From Ruminococcus sp. (GTDB lineage Bacteria; Bacillota; Clostridia; Oscillospirales; Acutalibacteraceae), in the NCBI GenBank assembly GCA_017404665.1, contig JAFRBX010000011.1:1-64000 (forward strand): a stretch of DNA of 64,000 nt, read 5' to 3'. The notes beneath the pieces are model-generated. The model was not told the DNA's origin. It searched no databases and was given only the letters and a program-made list of their open reading frames with translations. This document shows, piece after piece, positions 15,893 through 25,524 of this stretch (the first letter of the stretch is position 1; every line of letters begins with the position of its first letter). Made by a program: the position numbers and the translations under genes.

Positions 15893-18310
15893 TTATACCG
15901 TGATCGAAAAATCGATCGTCACGCTGTCACAGCCGTCCGCGCTCAGGGTCAGGGCCGCTTTGCCTGCCTTGCCCGTTGTGCGGACATACAGACCGCCCAT
16001 ACCGGCGCGCAGCAGCACGGGATCTTCGGCGATCAGCTCGATTTCTCCGCTTGCTTCGACTCGTACGGCGCCGAAGAAGTACGGCAGAGTGGAGCCGTTC
16101 TGATCGGTCAAATGCAGCCTGACCGCCGCGACGTCGTAGGTCGCGCCTTCTATAAGTTCGGTATGATCGACCTGTGCTTGCAGCACACGTTTTTCAAAGG
16201 GCGAAGCATTCAGCTCCTTGACGAGCCTGCCGTCCTTGTACGCTTCAAAGCGGAACACGGCGCTTTTGTCGCCCCAGTTGCCGATGTACTTTCCGTACAG
16301 GCGGTAGGCGTCATCAGGCGTCATGCCGTGCTTCACCATCAGATACGCCGCCTTGCGCTTGGCGTCGGCGGACAGGCTGTTCATGCCGAAGCGCGTGCTT
16401 TCGTTGAGGATATCCTTGATATACGCCGCCTGCTTCTCGGTGAAATCCTCATTTTCCATGATCCTGTCGCCGATGTAATCGGTGATCTCGATGGGAGGGA
16501 ATGCTAAATGCGGAAAATCCGAGTTCTCGTGCGTGTATCCGTGAATAAAGCTGTCGCCCAGATAAAAGCGCACGCTGTCAGCGTTGGTCAGGATATAGAC
16601 GCGCCCGCGGTTGGTCGCGGGATGGTCGCCGATATCCATCGACGAGCTGAGCACGAGGATCGGCTCTTTGCTGTCCTGTATCGCGTACAGCTCAGCCGCG
16701 AGCTTCTTGTTGCGGAACATATCACACACGCCGTGGTAACAGATACGGTCGCCCGAGCCGAATTCCTTGTGGGTATTGTAGTCGAACATACACCAGCCGA
16801 AGGAGCCCGCAATATCGTCATGCGACGCGACCGCGTCGAGCGTTCTCGCATGCCGGAGCATATGATCGAGCCGATGCTCCTCGTCGTCGAACGCCTTGGT
16901 CGAATACATATGGCCGCCGTATTCCGAAATCAGATACGGCTTTTCCATATCGGAGGTGACAGCCTTTTTCGGCTCACAGCCGGGCTGTACGCCGTCATGC
17001 ACAAAATCGTTGTAGGTATAAACGTCTTCGAGCAGCTCGCTGTTCTTGTGACAGCGCACGCCGCCCGTCGGTCGGGTGGGGTCAAGAGAGCGTGCCGCTT
17101 CATTGGTCCTGACATAAAAGTCGTGGTCATCGGGGCTTTCGTTGATCCGCACGCCCCAGAGGATGATCGAGGGATGATTGCGGTACTCGCGCACCATCTC
17201 CTTCACTGCTTCGACGCCGACGTCCTTCCACGCTTCATCACCGATATTCTGCCAGCCGGGCGCTTCGGTAAAAACGGGCATACCCAGCTCATCACATCGA
17301 CCGATAAAGTGATGGGACTGCGGATAATGAGAGGTACGTACCGCGTTGCAGCCCAGCTCGTATTTCAAAATGTCAGCATCCAGCCGCTGCATGGAGCGCG
17401 GCATGGCGTAGCCGACATAGGGATAACACTGGTGGCGGTTGAGACCGCGCAGCTTAAAGTGCCTGCCGTTGAGATAAAAGCCGTCCTTTTTGAATTCGGC
17501 ACGCCGAAAGCCGACCCTGCGGCACAGGATATCGATCACAGCACCATCCCTGATCAGCTCCGCTTTCAGCTCATAAAGCGCGGGGCTGAGCGGATCCCAC
17601 AGATGAACACGCGGGACCGTCATGATGCAGTATCTGCCCGCGTCGACCGTGATCTCATACAGCGCGGCATCACTGCCCTTTTCAAAGACGGCGTAATGGA
17701 TTGCGTCGGCGCTGCCGACAATTTCCGTCTCACAGTCGATCACACCGTCAAAGGTCAGCGATGCTGCCAGCTTCGGATTCATCTTTGGCGTGACCCGTAT
17801 GCTGTCGGGGATCGACGGCTTGGCAAAGATATCCTGAATATAGCTTTCTTCGCGATATTCGAGACGCACCTCGCGGTACAGACCGCCGTAGGTCATGTAG
17901 TCGATCACCTTGCCGAAGGGCGGGAAATTGAGGCTCTCGCGCGTATCCAGCTCTACGACAAGCAGCGGCGCGGGATTATCGGTAATGAGCTCGAACTCAA
18001 ACGCCGTATAGCCGCTTTTATGCTCGCCGATCAGCTCGCCGTCCAGATAAACTTTTGCGTAATGCGCCGCCGCGCCGAAGCAGATAAACGCTCTGCGCGA
18101 GCCGCGGCCGCTCAGGTCGAGCCGCCTGCGGTAGCCGCAGACCATCTGATAGATGCTCTCGTCAAAATAATGATAGGGAGTGACCTTGCAGGTGTGCGGC
18201 AGACGCACCTTTTTGATACGCGTGTCCGCATCTCCCCCGCCGTTTAAAAAATCGTTATCAAAGCCGGGAGTGAACTCCCAGCCGTCGTTCAAATGAATGA
18301 TCGTTCGCAT
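15893..18310 (-). CDS. Glycoside hydrolase family 2 (beta-galactosidase-like)
   Basis: The 805-residue protein shows the GH2 order: N-terminal sugar-binding jelly roll (WEFTPGFDND, VRLPHTCKV), immunoglobulin-like domain, TIM barrel and C-terminal beta domains. The barrel has FKLRGLNRHQCYPYVG, NAVRTSHYPQSHHFIGRCDE, the acid/base glutamate in SIILWGVRINES (near residue 390) and the probable nucleophile in PYLISEYGGHMYS (near 462). No signal peptide is present, so it acts on imported sugars. The family includes beta-galactosidases, beta-glucuronidases and beta-mannosidases; the neighbouring galK and galT favour release of beta-linked galactose, but specificity is inferred. It lies 57 bases after the amylosucrase gene with a hairpin between, so it may be partly uncoupled from that operon. 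Confidence 0.85.
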   Translation of the reverse strand: MRTIIHLNDGWEFTPGFDNDFLNGGGDADTRIKKVRLPHTCKVTPYHYFDESIYQMVCGYRRRLDLSGRGSRRAFICFGAAAHYAKVYLDGELIGEHKSGYTAFEFELITDNPAPLLVVELDTRESLNFPPFGKVIDYMTYGGLYREVRLEYREESYIQDIFAKPSIPDSIRVTPKMNPKLAASLTFDGVIDCETEIVGSADAIHYAVFEKGSDAALYEITVDAGRYCIMTVPRVHLWDPLSPALYELKAELIRDGAVIDILCRRVGFRRAEFKKDGFYLNGRHFKLRGLNRHQCYPYVGYAMPRSMQRLDADILKYELGCNAVRTSHYPQSHHFIGRCDELGMPVFTEAPGWQNIGDEAWKDVGVEAVKEMVREYRNHPSIILWGVRINESPDDHDFYVRTNEAARSLDPTRPTGGVRCHKNSELLEDVYTYNDFVHDGVQPGCEPKKAVTSDMEKPYLISEYGGHMYSTKAFDDEEHRLDHMLRHARTLDAVASHDDIAGSFGWCMFDYNTHKEFGSGDRICYHGVCDMFRNKKLAAELYAIQDSKEPILVLSSSMDIGDHPATNRGRVYILTNADSVRFYLGDSFIHGYTHENSDFPHLAFPPIEITDYIGDRIMENEDFTEKQAAYIKDILNESTRFGMNSLSADAKRKAAYLMVKHGMTPDDAYRLYGKYIGNWGDKSAVFRFEAYKDGRLVKELNASPFEKRVLQAQVDHTELIEGATYDVAAVRLHLTDQNGSTLPYFFGAVRVEASGEIELIAEDPVLLRAGMGGLYVRTTGKAGKAALTLSADGCDSVTIDFSITV

Positions 18311-18333
18311 ATGTTTTCCTCATTCTTGAAGTA

Positions 18334-18360
18334 ATACCGCATGTCTGCAACATGCGGTAT
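18334..18360 (-). terminator. Hairpin between amylosucrase and GH2 genes
   Basis: A perfect 11-bp stem (ATACCGCATGT with ACATGCGGTAT) with a 5-base loop lies just after the amylosucrase stop. The tail on the minus strand is only weakly T-rich, so it may be a partial terminator or an mRNA-stabilising hairpin. Confidence 0.55.
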
Positions 18361-18367
18361 TCTCATG

Positions 18368-20212
18368 TTATTTGCATAGTATCCATAAAAAGCCGTAGGG
18401 CTTGAGCGTTTCCGATAAGCCGCGGATCGTCCTGCCGCTCACCAACTCCATTCCCGAGAGGATACCGTCAAAGTAGGCGGGCTGTTCCTCCGGACTGAAA
18501 TTGAAGAACGCGTATAATTTTTTACCCTCATACTCTCTCCGAACGCCCAGCACATGATCATTGACGGTATCGATCACACTGAAATCCGCCGAGGCGGTAA
18601 ACACGCCGTGCTCCGAACGGATATGCTCCAGCGTCAGGATCGCCTGATATACCGCGCCCTCGACCGTTTCTTTATCGTGTCTGCGCTCCGCCTTCAGCCA
18701 GTCGAATTTGCCTCGGTGCAGATAGCGGCTGTCGGCTTTTTTATCGGGAACGTCATGATAGCCGTAATCATTGAGCTGCCCGATCTCGTCGCCGCTGTAG
18801 ATGACGGGGATGCCGCTTTGGGTCAGCATATAGGCGTGGAGCATGATATCGCAGTCAAGCGCTGTCTGCAGCGCCTTTTTATCATCCTTTTCCACTGCCG
18901 TTTCGATACCGCACAGGCTCGCGGCAGTGCCGCAAAGCCTTGCGTCGCCGAGGCTCTCGTCATCGTTATACAGCTCGCCGCGTGACGGACTCCCCTCAAA
19001 TTTGCCGGTGAAATAGTCGTTCAAAAATTTCTTGTGCGCGACCTCGCTCATGCCGAAGCCGCTCAGATAATCATAGTCGAGACCCCAGCCGATATCGTCG
19101 TGACATCTGAGATAATTCAGGAACACATAATCCTTGGGAAGCACACTCAACTGTTCCATCTGGCGCTTGAGCGGTCTGACGTCCTTGGTCGCGACCGTAT
19201 GCCATGTGCTCGCCATGGTTGTGACGTTGTACAACATATGACATTCGGGCTTTTCCTTGGTGCCGAAATACGGCGCCACCTTCTTCGGCTCCATCACGAC
19301 CTCGCCGAGCAGCAGCACCGACGGACAGACGATCTCACAGACCAGCCGCATCATGCGGACGAGCTTGTGAACGGTCGGCAGGTTGCGGCAGCTGGTACCG
19401 AGCTCCTTCCAGATATACGGTACCGCGTCGAGACGTATGACGTCGATCCCTCGGTTCGACAGCGACAGCATATTGCACACCATATCGTTGAACACGACAC
19501 AGTTGCCGTAGTTCAGATCCCACTGGTAGGGATAAAACGTCGTCATCACGATATCGCCGTTTTCGAGCTGTGTGAAATTGCCCGGTGCGGTGGTCGGGAA
19601 AACCTGCGGCACAGTGCGCTCAAATTCAAAGGGAATATCCCAGTTGTCGAAGAAGAAATAGCGCTTGCGCATCTCTTCATCACCCGCGCGCGCCGCCTTT
19701 GCCCACGCGTGATCCTCGCTGGTGTGGTTCATCACAAAATCCAGACACACGCTGATATCGTTTTGATGGCACGCGGAGGTCAGCGCCTCCAGATCCTTCA
19801 TCGTACCGAGCTCGGGCTGAACGCGCTTGAAATCCGCTACCGCGTAGCCGCCGTCGCTGCGGTCCTTGGGGCTCTTCAACAGCGGCATCAGGTGCAGATA
19901 GTTGACTCCGCTCTCCTTGATATAATCGATCTTCGCTTTCACGCCTTTCAGGTTATCGGCAAAGTTATCGACATACAGCATCATACCGACCAGCTTGTTC
20001 GTGCTGTACCAGAAGGGCGATTTCTCGCGCTGTCTGTCGAGCTTTTTCAGCGAAGCGCTGCGCTTTTCATAATACTCATGCATGGCGCCGCACAGCCAGT
20101 AGAATGCCTGCATATCATTGTTATATACCTCGCAGTAGAGCCATTTGAACTCGTCAAAGCGCGCTTCAAATCTCTCCGCGAATTCCTTCTCCCATGCAGC
20201 GGTTTGCTTCAT
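18368..20212 (-). CDS. Amylosucrase (GH13 subfamily 4)
   Basis: The 614-residue protein follows the Neisseria polysaccharea amylosucrase pattern closely along its length, from the helical N-terminal domain (RSASLKKLDRQREKSPFW) through LHLMPLLKSPKDRSDGGYAV to ADSRYLHRGKF. Catalytic residues by alignment are nucleophile Asp262 (DVIRLDAVPYIW), acid/base Glu304 (LLGEVVM) and Asp372 (LRCHDDIGWG). Amylosucrase (EC 2.4.1.4) moves glucose from sucrose to a growing alpha-1,4-glucan and releases fructose. There is no signal peptide, so it would act in the cytoplasm and feed glycogen. Its ATG overlaps the fructokinase TGA (ATGA), which fits capture of the fructose. A sucrose hydrolase or isomerase activity is possible but the match favours amylosucrase. 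Confidence 0.85.
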   Translation of the reverse strand: MKQTAAWEKEFAERFEARFDEFKWLYCEVYNNDMQAFYWLCGAMHEYYEKRSASLKKLDRQREKSPFWYSTNKLVGMMLYVDNFADNLKGVKAKIDYIKESGVNYLHLMPLLKSPKDRSDGGYAVADFKRVQPELGTMKDLEALTSACHQNDISVCLDFVMNHTSEDHAWAKAARAGDEEMRKRYFFFDNWDIPFEFERTVPQVFPTTAPGNFTQLENGDIVMTTFYPYQWDLNYGNCVVFNDMVCNMLSLSNRGIDVIRLDAVPYIWKELGTSCRNLPTVHKLVRMMRLVCEIVCPSVLLLGEVVMEPKKVAPYFGTKEKPECHMLYNVTTMASTWHTVATKDVRPLKRQMEQLSVLPKDYVFLNYLRCHDDIGWGLDYDYLSGFGMSEVAHKKFLNDYFTGKFEGSPSRGELYNDDESLGDARLCGTAASLCGIETAVEKDDKKALQTALDCDIMLHAYMLTQSGIPVIYSGDEIGQLNDYGYHDVPDKKADSRYLHRGKFDWLKAERRHDKETVEGAVYQAILTLEHIRSEHGVFTASADFSVIDTVNDHVLGVRREYEGKKLYAFFNFSPEEQPAYFDGILSGMELVSGRTIRGLSETLKPYGFLWILCK

Positions 20213-21153
20213 ACCGTCACCTCATCCGGCGTAGGCATCGCGGGGATCGCGCCGCTGCGGCTCGTGGTAATCGACGCCGCCTTGTTGGCGAACGCGACCA
20301 GCTCCCTGATCTCTTCCGCGCTCAGGTCGGCAGGATGATATTTTCCGCGCCTGACCATTCCGCTGAGGAACGCGCCGAGGAAGGTATCTCCCGCGCCGTT
20401 GGTATCGGCGACCTTGACCTTGACGCCCTCGCAAACGCCTGTGATATCACCGAAGCGATAGTATGCGCCCTTTGCGCCGAGGGTGAGCAAGATCAGATCG
20501 ATATTGTATATTTCCGAAAGCATTTTTGTGCCGTTTTCCGGATCATCCGTGCCGGTGAGCAGCGGCAGCTCCTCGTCGGAGATCTTGAGGATGTCCACCA
20601 TATAGAGCGGCTGCTTCATCATCTCAACAGCCTCATCCTCGCATTCCCACAGACCGGCTCTGTAATTGGGATCGTAGGAAATACACGCGCCGGATTTCTT
20701 CGCTCGTTTTGCGGCGGACAGCGTCGCGCCGCGCGAGGGCTCGTCGGTCAGGCTGACCGAGCCGAAATGCAGGATGCGCGCGTCACGCAGCTGATCATCC
20801 GAAATCTCATCCTCGCTGAGCAGGGTATCGGCAAAGCCCTTGCGGTAAAAGGCAAAATCCCGCTCGCCGCTCGCCTGCAGGGATACCACGGCGAGAGTGG
20901 TGTTGGCTTTGCTGACGATCATGCCGCCGGTGTCGACCTTATTCTGCTTTAAGGTTTCGACCAGCAGCTTGCCGAAGGCGTCGCCGCCGACCTTGCCGAT
21001 AAAGGCGGTCCTTGCGCCGAGCTTAGCCGCCGCTACGGCGACATTCGCGGGAGCGCCTCCCGGAAAAGCGGTATATACAGGGATACCGGCGTCTGATACG
21101 CCTGTTTGCGTCAAATCGATCAGCATCTCGCCGACAGTCAGAATATCTGTCAT
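20209..21153 (-). CDS. scrK: Fructokinase (PfkB family)
   Basis: The 314-residue PfkB-family sugar kinase has the N-terminal signature region FPGGAPANVAVAAAKLGART, the GKVGGDAFGK segment, and the C-terminal PfkB signature VADTNGAGDTFLGAFLSG with its catalytic Asp. It would phosphorylate fructose at C6 using ATP. The stop overlaps the start of the amylosucrase gene by four bases, so the fructose released by that enzyme is the likely substrate. A good site (AGGAGGACAAC) precedes the ATG. It follows galT by nine bases in the same operon. Other PfkB specificities (ribose, tagatose-6-phosphate) cannot be excluded from sequence alone. Confidence 0.85.
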   Translation of the reverse strand: MTDILTVGEMLIDLTQTGVSDAGIPVYTAFPGGAPANVAVAAAKLGARTAFIGKVGGDAFGKLLVETLKQNKVDTGGMIVSKANTTLAVVSLQASGERDFAFYRKGFADTLLSEDEISDDQLRDARILHFGSVSLTDEPSRGATLSAAKRAKKSGACISYDPNYRAGLWECEDEAVEMMKQPLYMVDILKISDEELPLLTGTDDPENGTKMLSEIYNIDLILLTLGAKGAYYRFGDITGVCEGVKVKVADTNGAGDTFLGAFLSGMVRRGKYHPADLSAEEIRELVAFANKAASITTSRSGAIPAMPTPDEVTV

Positions 21154-21162
21154 GTTGTCCTC

Positions 21163-22668
21163 CTATAATGTCGCGATAAATCTTTTGAACGCCTGTGTGC
21201 CGGCTTCATCGCGCTTGAAAACGCCCGCGTCGCACAGCACCTGCTCAAACACCGCGCCGACCTCGGCACGGATGATGTCCATCGCATTATCGTCATTCAG
21301 CTCGGGGTGGTTTTTCTTCACCGTTTGAGCCCACTCGGCGTGAGAAGCTGTCAACGGATTCGCGGTCAGATCATCGCCGCTGAGCAGGGCGTTTTTGACC
21401 TCCTCCAGTTCAACTGCCAATCTTGCCGGCAGCACGGCGAGACCCATGACCTCGATCAGCCCGATGTTCTCCTTTTTGATATGATGGAGCGAGGGATTGG
21501 GATGATACACGCCCAGCGGTCTGTCCTCGGAGGTGATGTTGTTGCGCAGGACGAGATCACATTCATACATCCCGTCCTTCATCCGCGCGATCGGGGTGAT
21601 CGTGTTGTGCGGCGTATCGCCGGTAAACGCGCGGATATTAACGCTTTCATCGGTATAAGCACGCCAGTTTTTGAGCACATGGGCGCAGGCTTTGCTCAGC
21701 TCTCCCCTATCGGAGCTTTGCAGACGGATGACCGACATCGGCCATTTGACGACGCCTGCGTTCACATGCGGGAAATCGCCGAGAGCAAATGAACTTTCTA
21801 CCGGAGCGGCAGCCATCGCGAAGGTGTAGTGACCGCCCTGAAAATGCTCGTGAGAAAGGATCGAACCGCCCACGATCGGCAGATCGGCGTTGGAGCCGAC
21901 AAAGTAATGCGGAAACGCCGCGACAAAGTCAAACAGCTTATCAAATACAACGGCGTCGATCACCATCGGGATATGCTCGCTGTTGAACACGATGCAGTGC
22001 TCGTTATAGTAGCCGTAGGGAGAGTACTGCAGATACCAGTCGCCGCCGCCCACCGTCATCGGAATCGGACGCAGGTTCTGACGTGCGGGATGATCATGCC
22101 GTCCCGCGTAGCCCATATTCTCGGCGCAGAGCTGACACTTGGGATAAGCGGCAGATTTAGTCGCTCCCGCTTTTGCGATATCGCGGGGGTCCTTCTCGGG
22201 CTTACTGCGGTTGACGGTGATGTCCAGCAAGCCGTATTCGCTTTGGTATTTCCACTTCAGATCCTTGGCGATCCTTCCCGCACGGACATAGTTCAGCTTT
22301 TGGCTGATAGCGAAATACCATTCGGTAGCTGCCTCGGGCGACTTTTCGTATTCTGCCTTGAAATCGCGGATGACCTCGCGCGGCATCGGCGTCACGATAC
22401 CCATCAGCTTTGTATCGAACAGGTCGCGGTTCGCGGATGTATCCTCGATCACGCTGTTAGCGCAGGCAAAATCAATCAGCGGCTTGAGGATATCATCTAT
22501 TGACGCATCAGCGGTCGCTTCGTCAGACGGAGCATGAGACACGTCTGTCCAATCATATACATGTAAAGCGTCCATCAGCATATTACGGACGACAAGCTCG
22601 TCATCCTTTGTAATCAGATCGTTTTTGATCGAATAGTCGATCAGTCTTTGGATATCCGCATAAATCAT
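21163..22668 (-). CDS. galT: UDP-glucose--hexose-1-phosphate uridylyltransferase, class II
   Basis: The 501-residue protein matches the long Firmicutes-type (class II) GalT. Recognisable stretches include SAAYPKCQLCAENMGYAGR, RPIPMTVGGGDWYLQYSPYG, and LSHEHFQGGHYTFAMA with the histidine cluster used for catalysis. It exchanges uridylyl between UDP-glucose and galactose-1-phosphate in the Leloir pathway. It lies 13 bases after galK and nine bases before the fructokinase gene. The site GGAGGAGATCAAG precedes its ATG. The partner GalE (UDP-glucose 4-epimerase) is not in this window. Confidence 0.95.
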   Translation of the reverse strand: MIYADIQRLIDYSIKNDLITKDDELVVRNMLMDALHVYDWTDVSHAPSDEATADASIDDILKPLIDFACANSVIEDTSANRDLFDTKLMGIVTPMPREVIRDFKAEYEKSPEAATEWYFAISQKLNYVRAGRIAKDLKWKYQSEYGLLDITVNRSKPEKDPRDIAKAGATKSAAYPKCQLCAENMGYAGRHDHPARQNLRPIPMTVGGGDWYLQYSPYGYYNEHCIVFNSEHIPMVIDAVVFDKLFDFVAAFPHYFVGSNADLPIVGGSILSHEHFQGGHYTFAMAAAPVESSFALGDFPHVNAGVVKWPMSVIRLQSSDRGELSKACAHVLKNWRAYTDESVNIRAFTGDTPHNTITPIARMKDGMYECDLVLRNNITSEDRPLGVYHPNPSLHHIKKENIGLIEVMGLAVLPARLAVELEEVKNALLSGDDLTANPLTASHAEWAQTVKKNHPELNDDNAMDIIRAEVGAVFEQVLCDAGVFKRDEAGTQAFKRFIATL

Positions 22669-22681
22669 CTTGATCTCCTCC

Positions 22682-23962
22682 TTATTCTGTGATCTCTACG
22701 CCGCCGACGGGTCGGATGCGCAGGATATGACAGCTGTCCGGTCCGAAAAGCAGATTCATTTTGCGGGCATATTCCGCAGTCTTGAAGGTCGGGACAAACG
22801 CCTGTATCGTTCCGGCAAAGCCGCCGCCGTGCACGCGCACCACCGCGTCGTCTCCGAGGATCAGGCGGCTCATCATCAGCCCCAGCGAGATGCCCTGCTC
22901 GGTGGGTTTTTTATTCGAATAATGGTTTTGCAGCAGATTTGCGGAGGACGCTGCGGATTTTTTGTACAAGGCAAAGAAGCTGTCAATATCGCCGTTATCC
23001 AGCGCCTGCGCCTCGTCGATCGCACGCTGGTTCTCTTTGAAATAATGCACGGCACGCATGATGGCGCGGTCGGAGCATTTGCCGCGCAGAGAAGGGATCG
23101 AGCGGAAGAACAGGAACTCGTCCACCTCGCGCAGATACTCCTTGCCGAACTCCTTGGCGACGGCTTTCATCTCGGAGGGCACGGCGACATAGTCGTCGGT
23201 CAGGTCGCTGTGACTGCCCTTGGTATCGGTGACGCAAAGGTTGTAGCCCGCCTTTTCAAAGTCAAAAACATATTTTTCCACAAAGGGATTTTCGGTATCG
23301 AGGAAGTCGATGAACACAAAGCCGCCGACGGAACAGACCGTCTGGTCGAGCAGCCCGCTGCCCTTGCCGAAATAGACGTTCTCGGCATACTGACCGATCT
23401 TTGCGATCTCCACCTCGCCCGCCTTGCAGTCATTATAGGCGACGTCGATGATCGTGCCGACCAGCGTTTCGAACGCCGCTGAGGATGACAGTCCGCTGCC
23501 GCTGAGCACATCTGAGACGGAATATGCGTCAAAGCCGCCGATCTTCACGCCCATTTCGGCAAACCGCGCGGCGATACCGCGAACGATTGCGACAGAACTC
23601 CCCTGCTCCTCTTCATGAACGGACAGATCGCTCAGATCGACCTCTGTTCTTCCGTGACCCTCGGACTCCAAACGGATCACGCCCTCGTCATGGAAGGCGA
23701 CCGCCGCGATGACGTCGAGATCGACCGCCGCTGCCAGCGCGCAGCCGTGCTGGTGATCGGTATGATTGCCGCCGATCTCGGAGCGGCCCGGCGCTGAGAA
23801 TATCCGAATCTCTTCGCGATCAGGAAACAGCTGTGAGAACCGCTCTATCGTCTTCAGATACCGCGCGCGCTGACGGTCGAGCGCCGCTTCACCGTATAAA
23901 ACAGCCAGCGATCCGTCAAAACCGCCGCTGCTGATTTTTTCGATCAATACTTGCTTTTTCAT
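22682..23962 (-). CDS. galK: Galactokinase
   Basis: The 426-residue GHMP kinase has the galactokinase signature APGRSEIGGNHTDHQHGCAL and the ATP-binding loop DVLSGSGLSSSAAFETL; the C-terminal GHMP motif reads RVHGGGFAGTIQAF. It makes galactose-1-phosphate for GalT. I use the ATG at 23962, which has GAGGAA seven bases upstream, instead of the GTG at 23977. It starts 11 bases after the YesL-like gene stops, so it is in the same transcript as the alpha-galactosidase that releases galactose. The N-terminal ~40 residues before the signature are longer than in E. coli GalK, as in other Clostridia. Confidence 0.95.
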   Translation of the reverse strand: MKKQVLIEKISSGGFDGSLAVLYGEAALDRQRARYLKTIERFSQLFPDREEIRIFSAPGRSEIGGNHTDHQHGCALAAAVDLDVIAAVAFHDEGVIRLESEGHGRTEVDLSDLSVHEEEQGSSVAIVRGIAARFAEMGVKIGGFDAYSVSDVLSGSGLSSSAAFETLVGTIIDVAYNDCKAGEVEIAKIGQYAENVYFGKGSGLLDQTVCSVGGFVFIDFLDTENPFVEKYVFDFEKAGYNLCVTDTKGSHSDLTDDYVAVPSEMKAVAKEFGKEYLREVDEFLFFRSIPSLRGKCSDRAIMRAVHYFKENQRAIDEAQALDNGDIDSFFALYKKSAASSANLLQNHYSNKKPTEQGISLGLMMSRLILGDDAVVRVHGGGFAGTIQAFVPTFKTAEYARKMNLLFGPDSCHILRIRPVGGVEITE

Positions 23963-23973
23963 GTTATTGTTCC

Positions 23974-24780
23974 TCACATATCGAGCTTTTTCATTTCTTC
24001 GAGGATCTCCTCCTCGGTCATATCGTTTGCGCCCGCCGACGCGCCTTCGCCGGCAAAATACGCCTTTTCCTCAGGGCTGCCGGGCATGATCTGTTTGCCG
24101 TCCTCGGTCAGGATGAAGTCGCCGAAATCGTCGACGAGCGGCAGGTATTTGTTATAATCCTTGATCAGCAGCCTTGCGGTCAGCATGGTGATCGCGCCGA
24201 AGCCGAAGAAAAACCAGCAGAACGCATACAGCGGCATGAGCTGCGGATCGCTGTAGGTCAGATACAGCGGAAAAATGTGAAAGAAGAGATTGACCGGGAT
24301 CCACCACGGCTTGTGGAATGCAAAGTAGACCGCGTTCCTCAGATGATTGCCGATGCTGCCTTCAAACGCCGCGATCGACGGAAAGGTATAGATCAACACA
24401 AGCGTCAGGAGCAAAGCGGCTCCGTACAGCGCATACTGAAAGTAAGCCATCATACCGCCTGCCTGCAAGCATATCCTCACACCGAAATATCCTGCCGCCA
24501 TCAGCGCCGCATAAACGATCCATACAACGGTCGACTGGAGAAAACAGGTCTTGAAGCCGATCCAGAACTGCTTGAAGGGATTGGTCACGCCGCCCGAACG
24601 CAGGGTCTTGAGCATCACGCGGTACAGTCCGGCATAGGATGCGCCGATCGTGATCACAGGCAAACTGAACAGCACGAACATCAAATTAGCGCCGATGATG
24701 ATGCCTACCTTGGTCATCAGTCTGCCGAACGTACTGTCGTTGCCCATGATCGCGTTGATTCGTTCGCCCAATTCAATCAC
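23974..24780 (-). CDS. YesL/DUF624-family membrane protein
   Basis: The 268-residue protein has about five membrane helices and DUF624/YesL features, including the N-terminal MIELGERINAIMGNDSTFGR, LPVITIGASYAGLYRVMLK and NPFKQFWIGFK. YesL-like proteins are regularly encoded beside carbohydrate ABC transporters of the MalFG type in Firmicutes, and their molecular role is unknown. The C-terminal ~55 residues are cytoplasmic and acidic. The start overlaps the preceding membrane-anchored gene by eight bases, so the two are likely a functional pair. Confidence 0.8.
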   Translation of the reverse strand: MIELGERINAIMGNDSTFGRLMTKVGIIIGANLMFVLFSLPVITIGASYAGLYRVMLKTLRSGGVTNPFKQFWIGFKTCFLQSTVVWIVYAALMAAGYFGVRICLQAGGMMAYFQYALYGAALLLTLVLIYTFPSIAAFEGSIGNHLRNAVYFAFHKPWWIPVNLFFHIFPLYLTYSDPQLMPLYAFCWFFFGFGAITMLTARLLIKDYNKYLPLVDDFGDFILTEDGKQIMPGSPEEKAYFAGEGASAGANDMTEEEILEEMKKLDM

Positions 24781-25459
24781 CCTCTCCTAAAATAAAATCA
24801 ATAAAGAATTCTGCCTCTTCGAGGTTCTCGCTCAGCGAGCCTATCCCGATCGCGCAGCTTTCGCTATACACATGGTACTCCGATACGAGAATACTGTCGC
24901 TGACGTCGATGCCGACGGGTATCGGCTCGCCGCCATCCGCCTCATCCGGCGTGTAGTACAAAAACCTGTCCGCGTACTTCGCCTTGATCGAGGCGGCTCT
25001 CTCGTCATTCAGATCCAGCAGGCGGTTGCTCTGCCCCAGCGCTGTGAGCGAGTCCGGCTCCATCGTGATCGCGTCCAGCTCGCCCGCGTCGACAAGGGTG
25101 ACAAACGCGTTGTAATAAGCGTTGCCCTTTGCCTGATCCTTCGTGTAGTCAAAGTAGGATTCGTCGTTGAACTCCACCTTTTTCTCGCTCAGGTCATACC
25201 CTGCCGCCTGAGTAAAGTCCTTCCATAGCTGTGAGCCCGTTCCGGCGTCGGCATAGGTGTTGGCGAAAGTGACCGTCAGCCAGTTATCGGGGATGTTGGT
25301 GGCAATCCGGACGATCAGGAAGGTGCCGAAGCCCAGCACGAAAACGATCGCGATGATCGGGATCTTGAAATACATCCAGATATACTGCCACTTTTCGCGC
25401 ATCGGCAAGGCCTTGATTTTTTCTTTTTCCTCTTCCCAAACGATTTTATTCTGATTCAA
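24773..25459 (-). CDS. Membrane-anchored extracytoplasmic protein of unknown function (YesL neighbour)
   Basis: The 228-residue protein has a charged cytoplasmic start, one membrane helix at about residues 32-53 (IPIIAIVFVLGFGTFLIV) and an outward-facing domain of about 175 residues. The outer domain (VTFANTYADAGTGSQLWKDF, then DAITMEPDSLTALGQSNRL) has a flavour of the small lobe of extracellular solute-binding proteins but is too short for a full one. I do not recognise a named family. It starts at TTG 25459 behind GGAGGAACCGTAAAG; a small hairpin (GAGTC and GACTC, 25474-25488) sits directly before that site. It overlaps the YesL-like gene. Confidence 0.65.
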   Translation of the reverse strand: MNQNKIVWEEEKEKIKALPMREKWQYIWMYFKIPIIAIVFVLGFGTFLIVRIATNIPDNWLTVTFANTYADAGTGSQLWKDFTQAAGYDLSEKKVEFNDESYFDYTKDQAKGNAYYNAFVTLVDAGELDAITMEPDSLTALGQSNRLLDLNDERAASIKAKYADRFLYYTPDEADGGEPIPVGIDVSDSILVSEYHVYSESCAIGIGSLSENLEEAEFFIDFILGEGD

Positions 25460-25524
25460 CTTTACGGTTCCTCCGAGTCAATACGACTCTTAACTGTTAA
25501 GCGATGAGCCATATTGTACAGATC

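Noticed and set aside
16508..18247. 579-residue plus-strand open frame opposite the GH2 gene
   Set aside because: Histidine- and valine-rich shadow typical of the strand opposite a GC-rich gene; the minus strand encodes a clear GH2.
19034..20338. 434-residue plus-strand open frame opposite amylosucrase
   Set aside because: Shadow frame running across two real genes.
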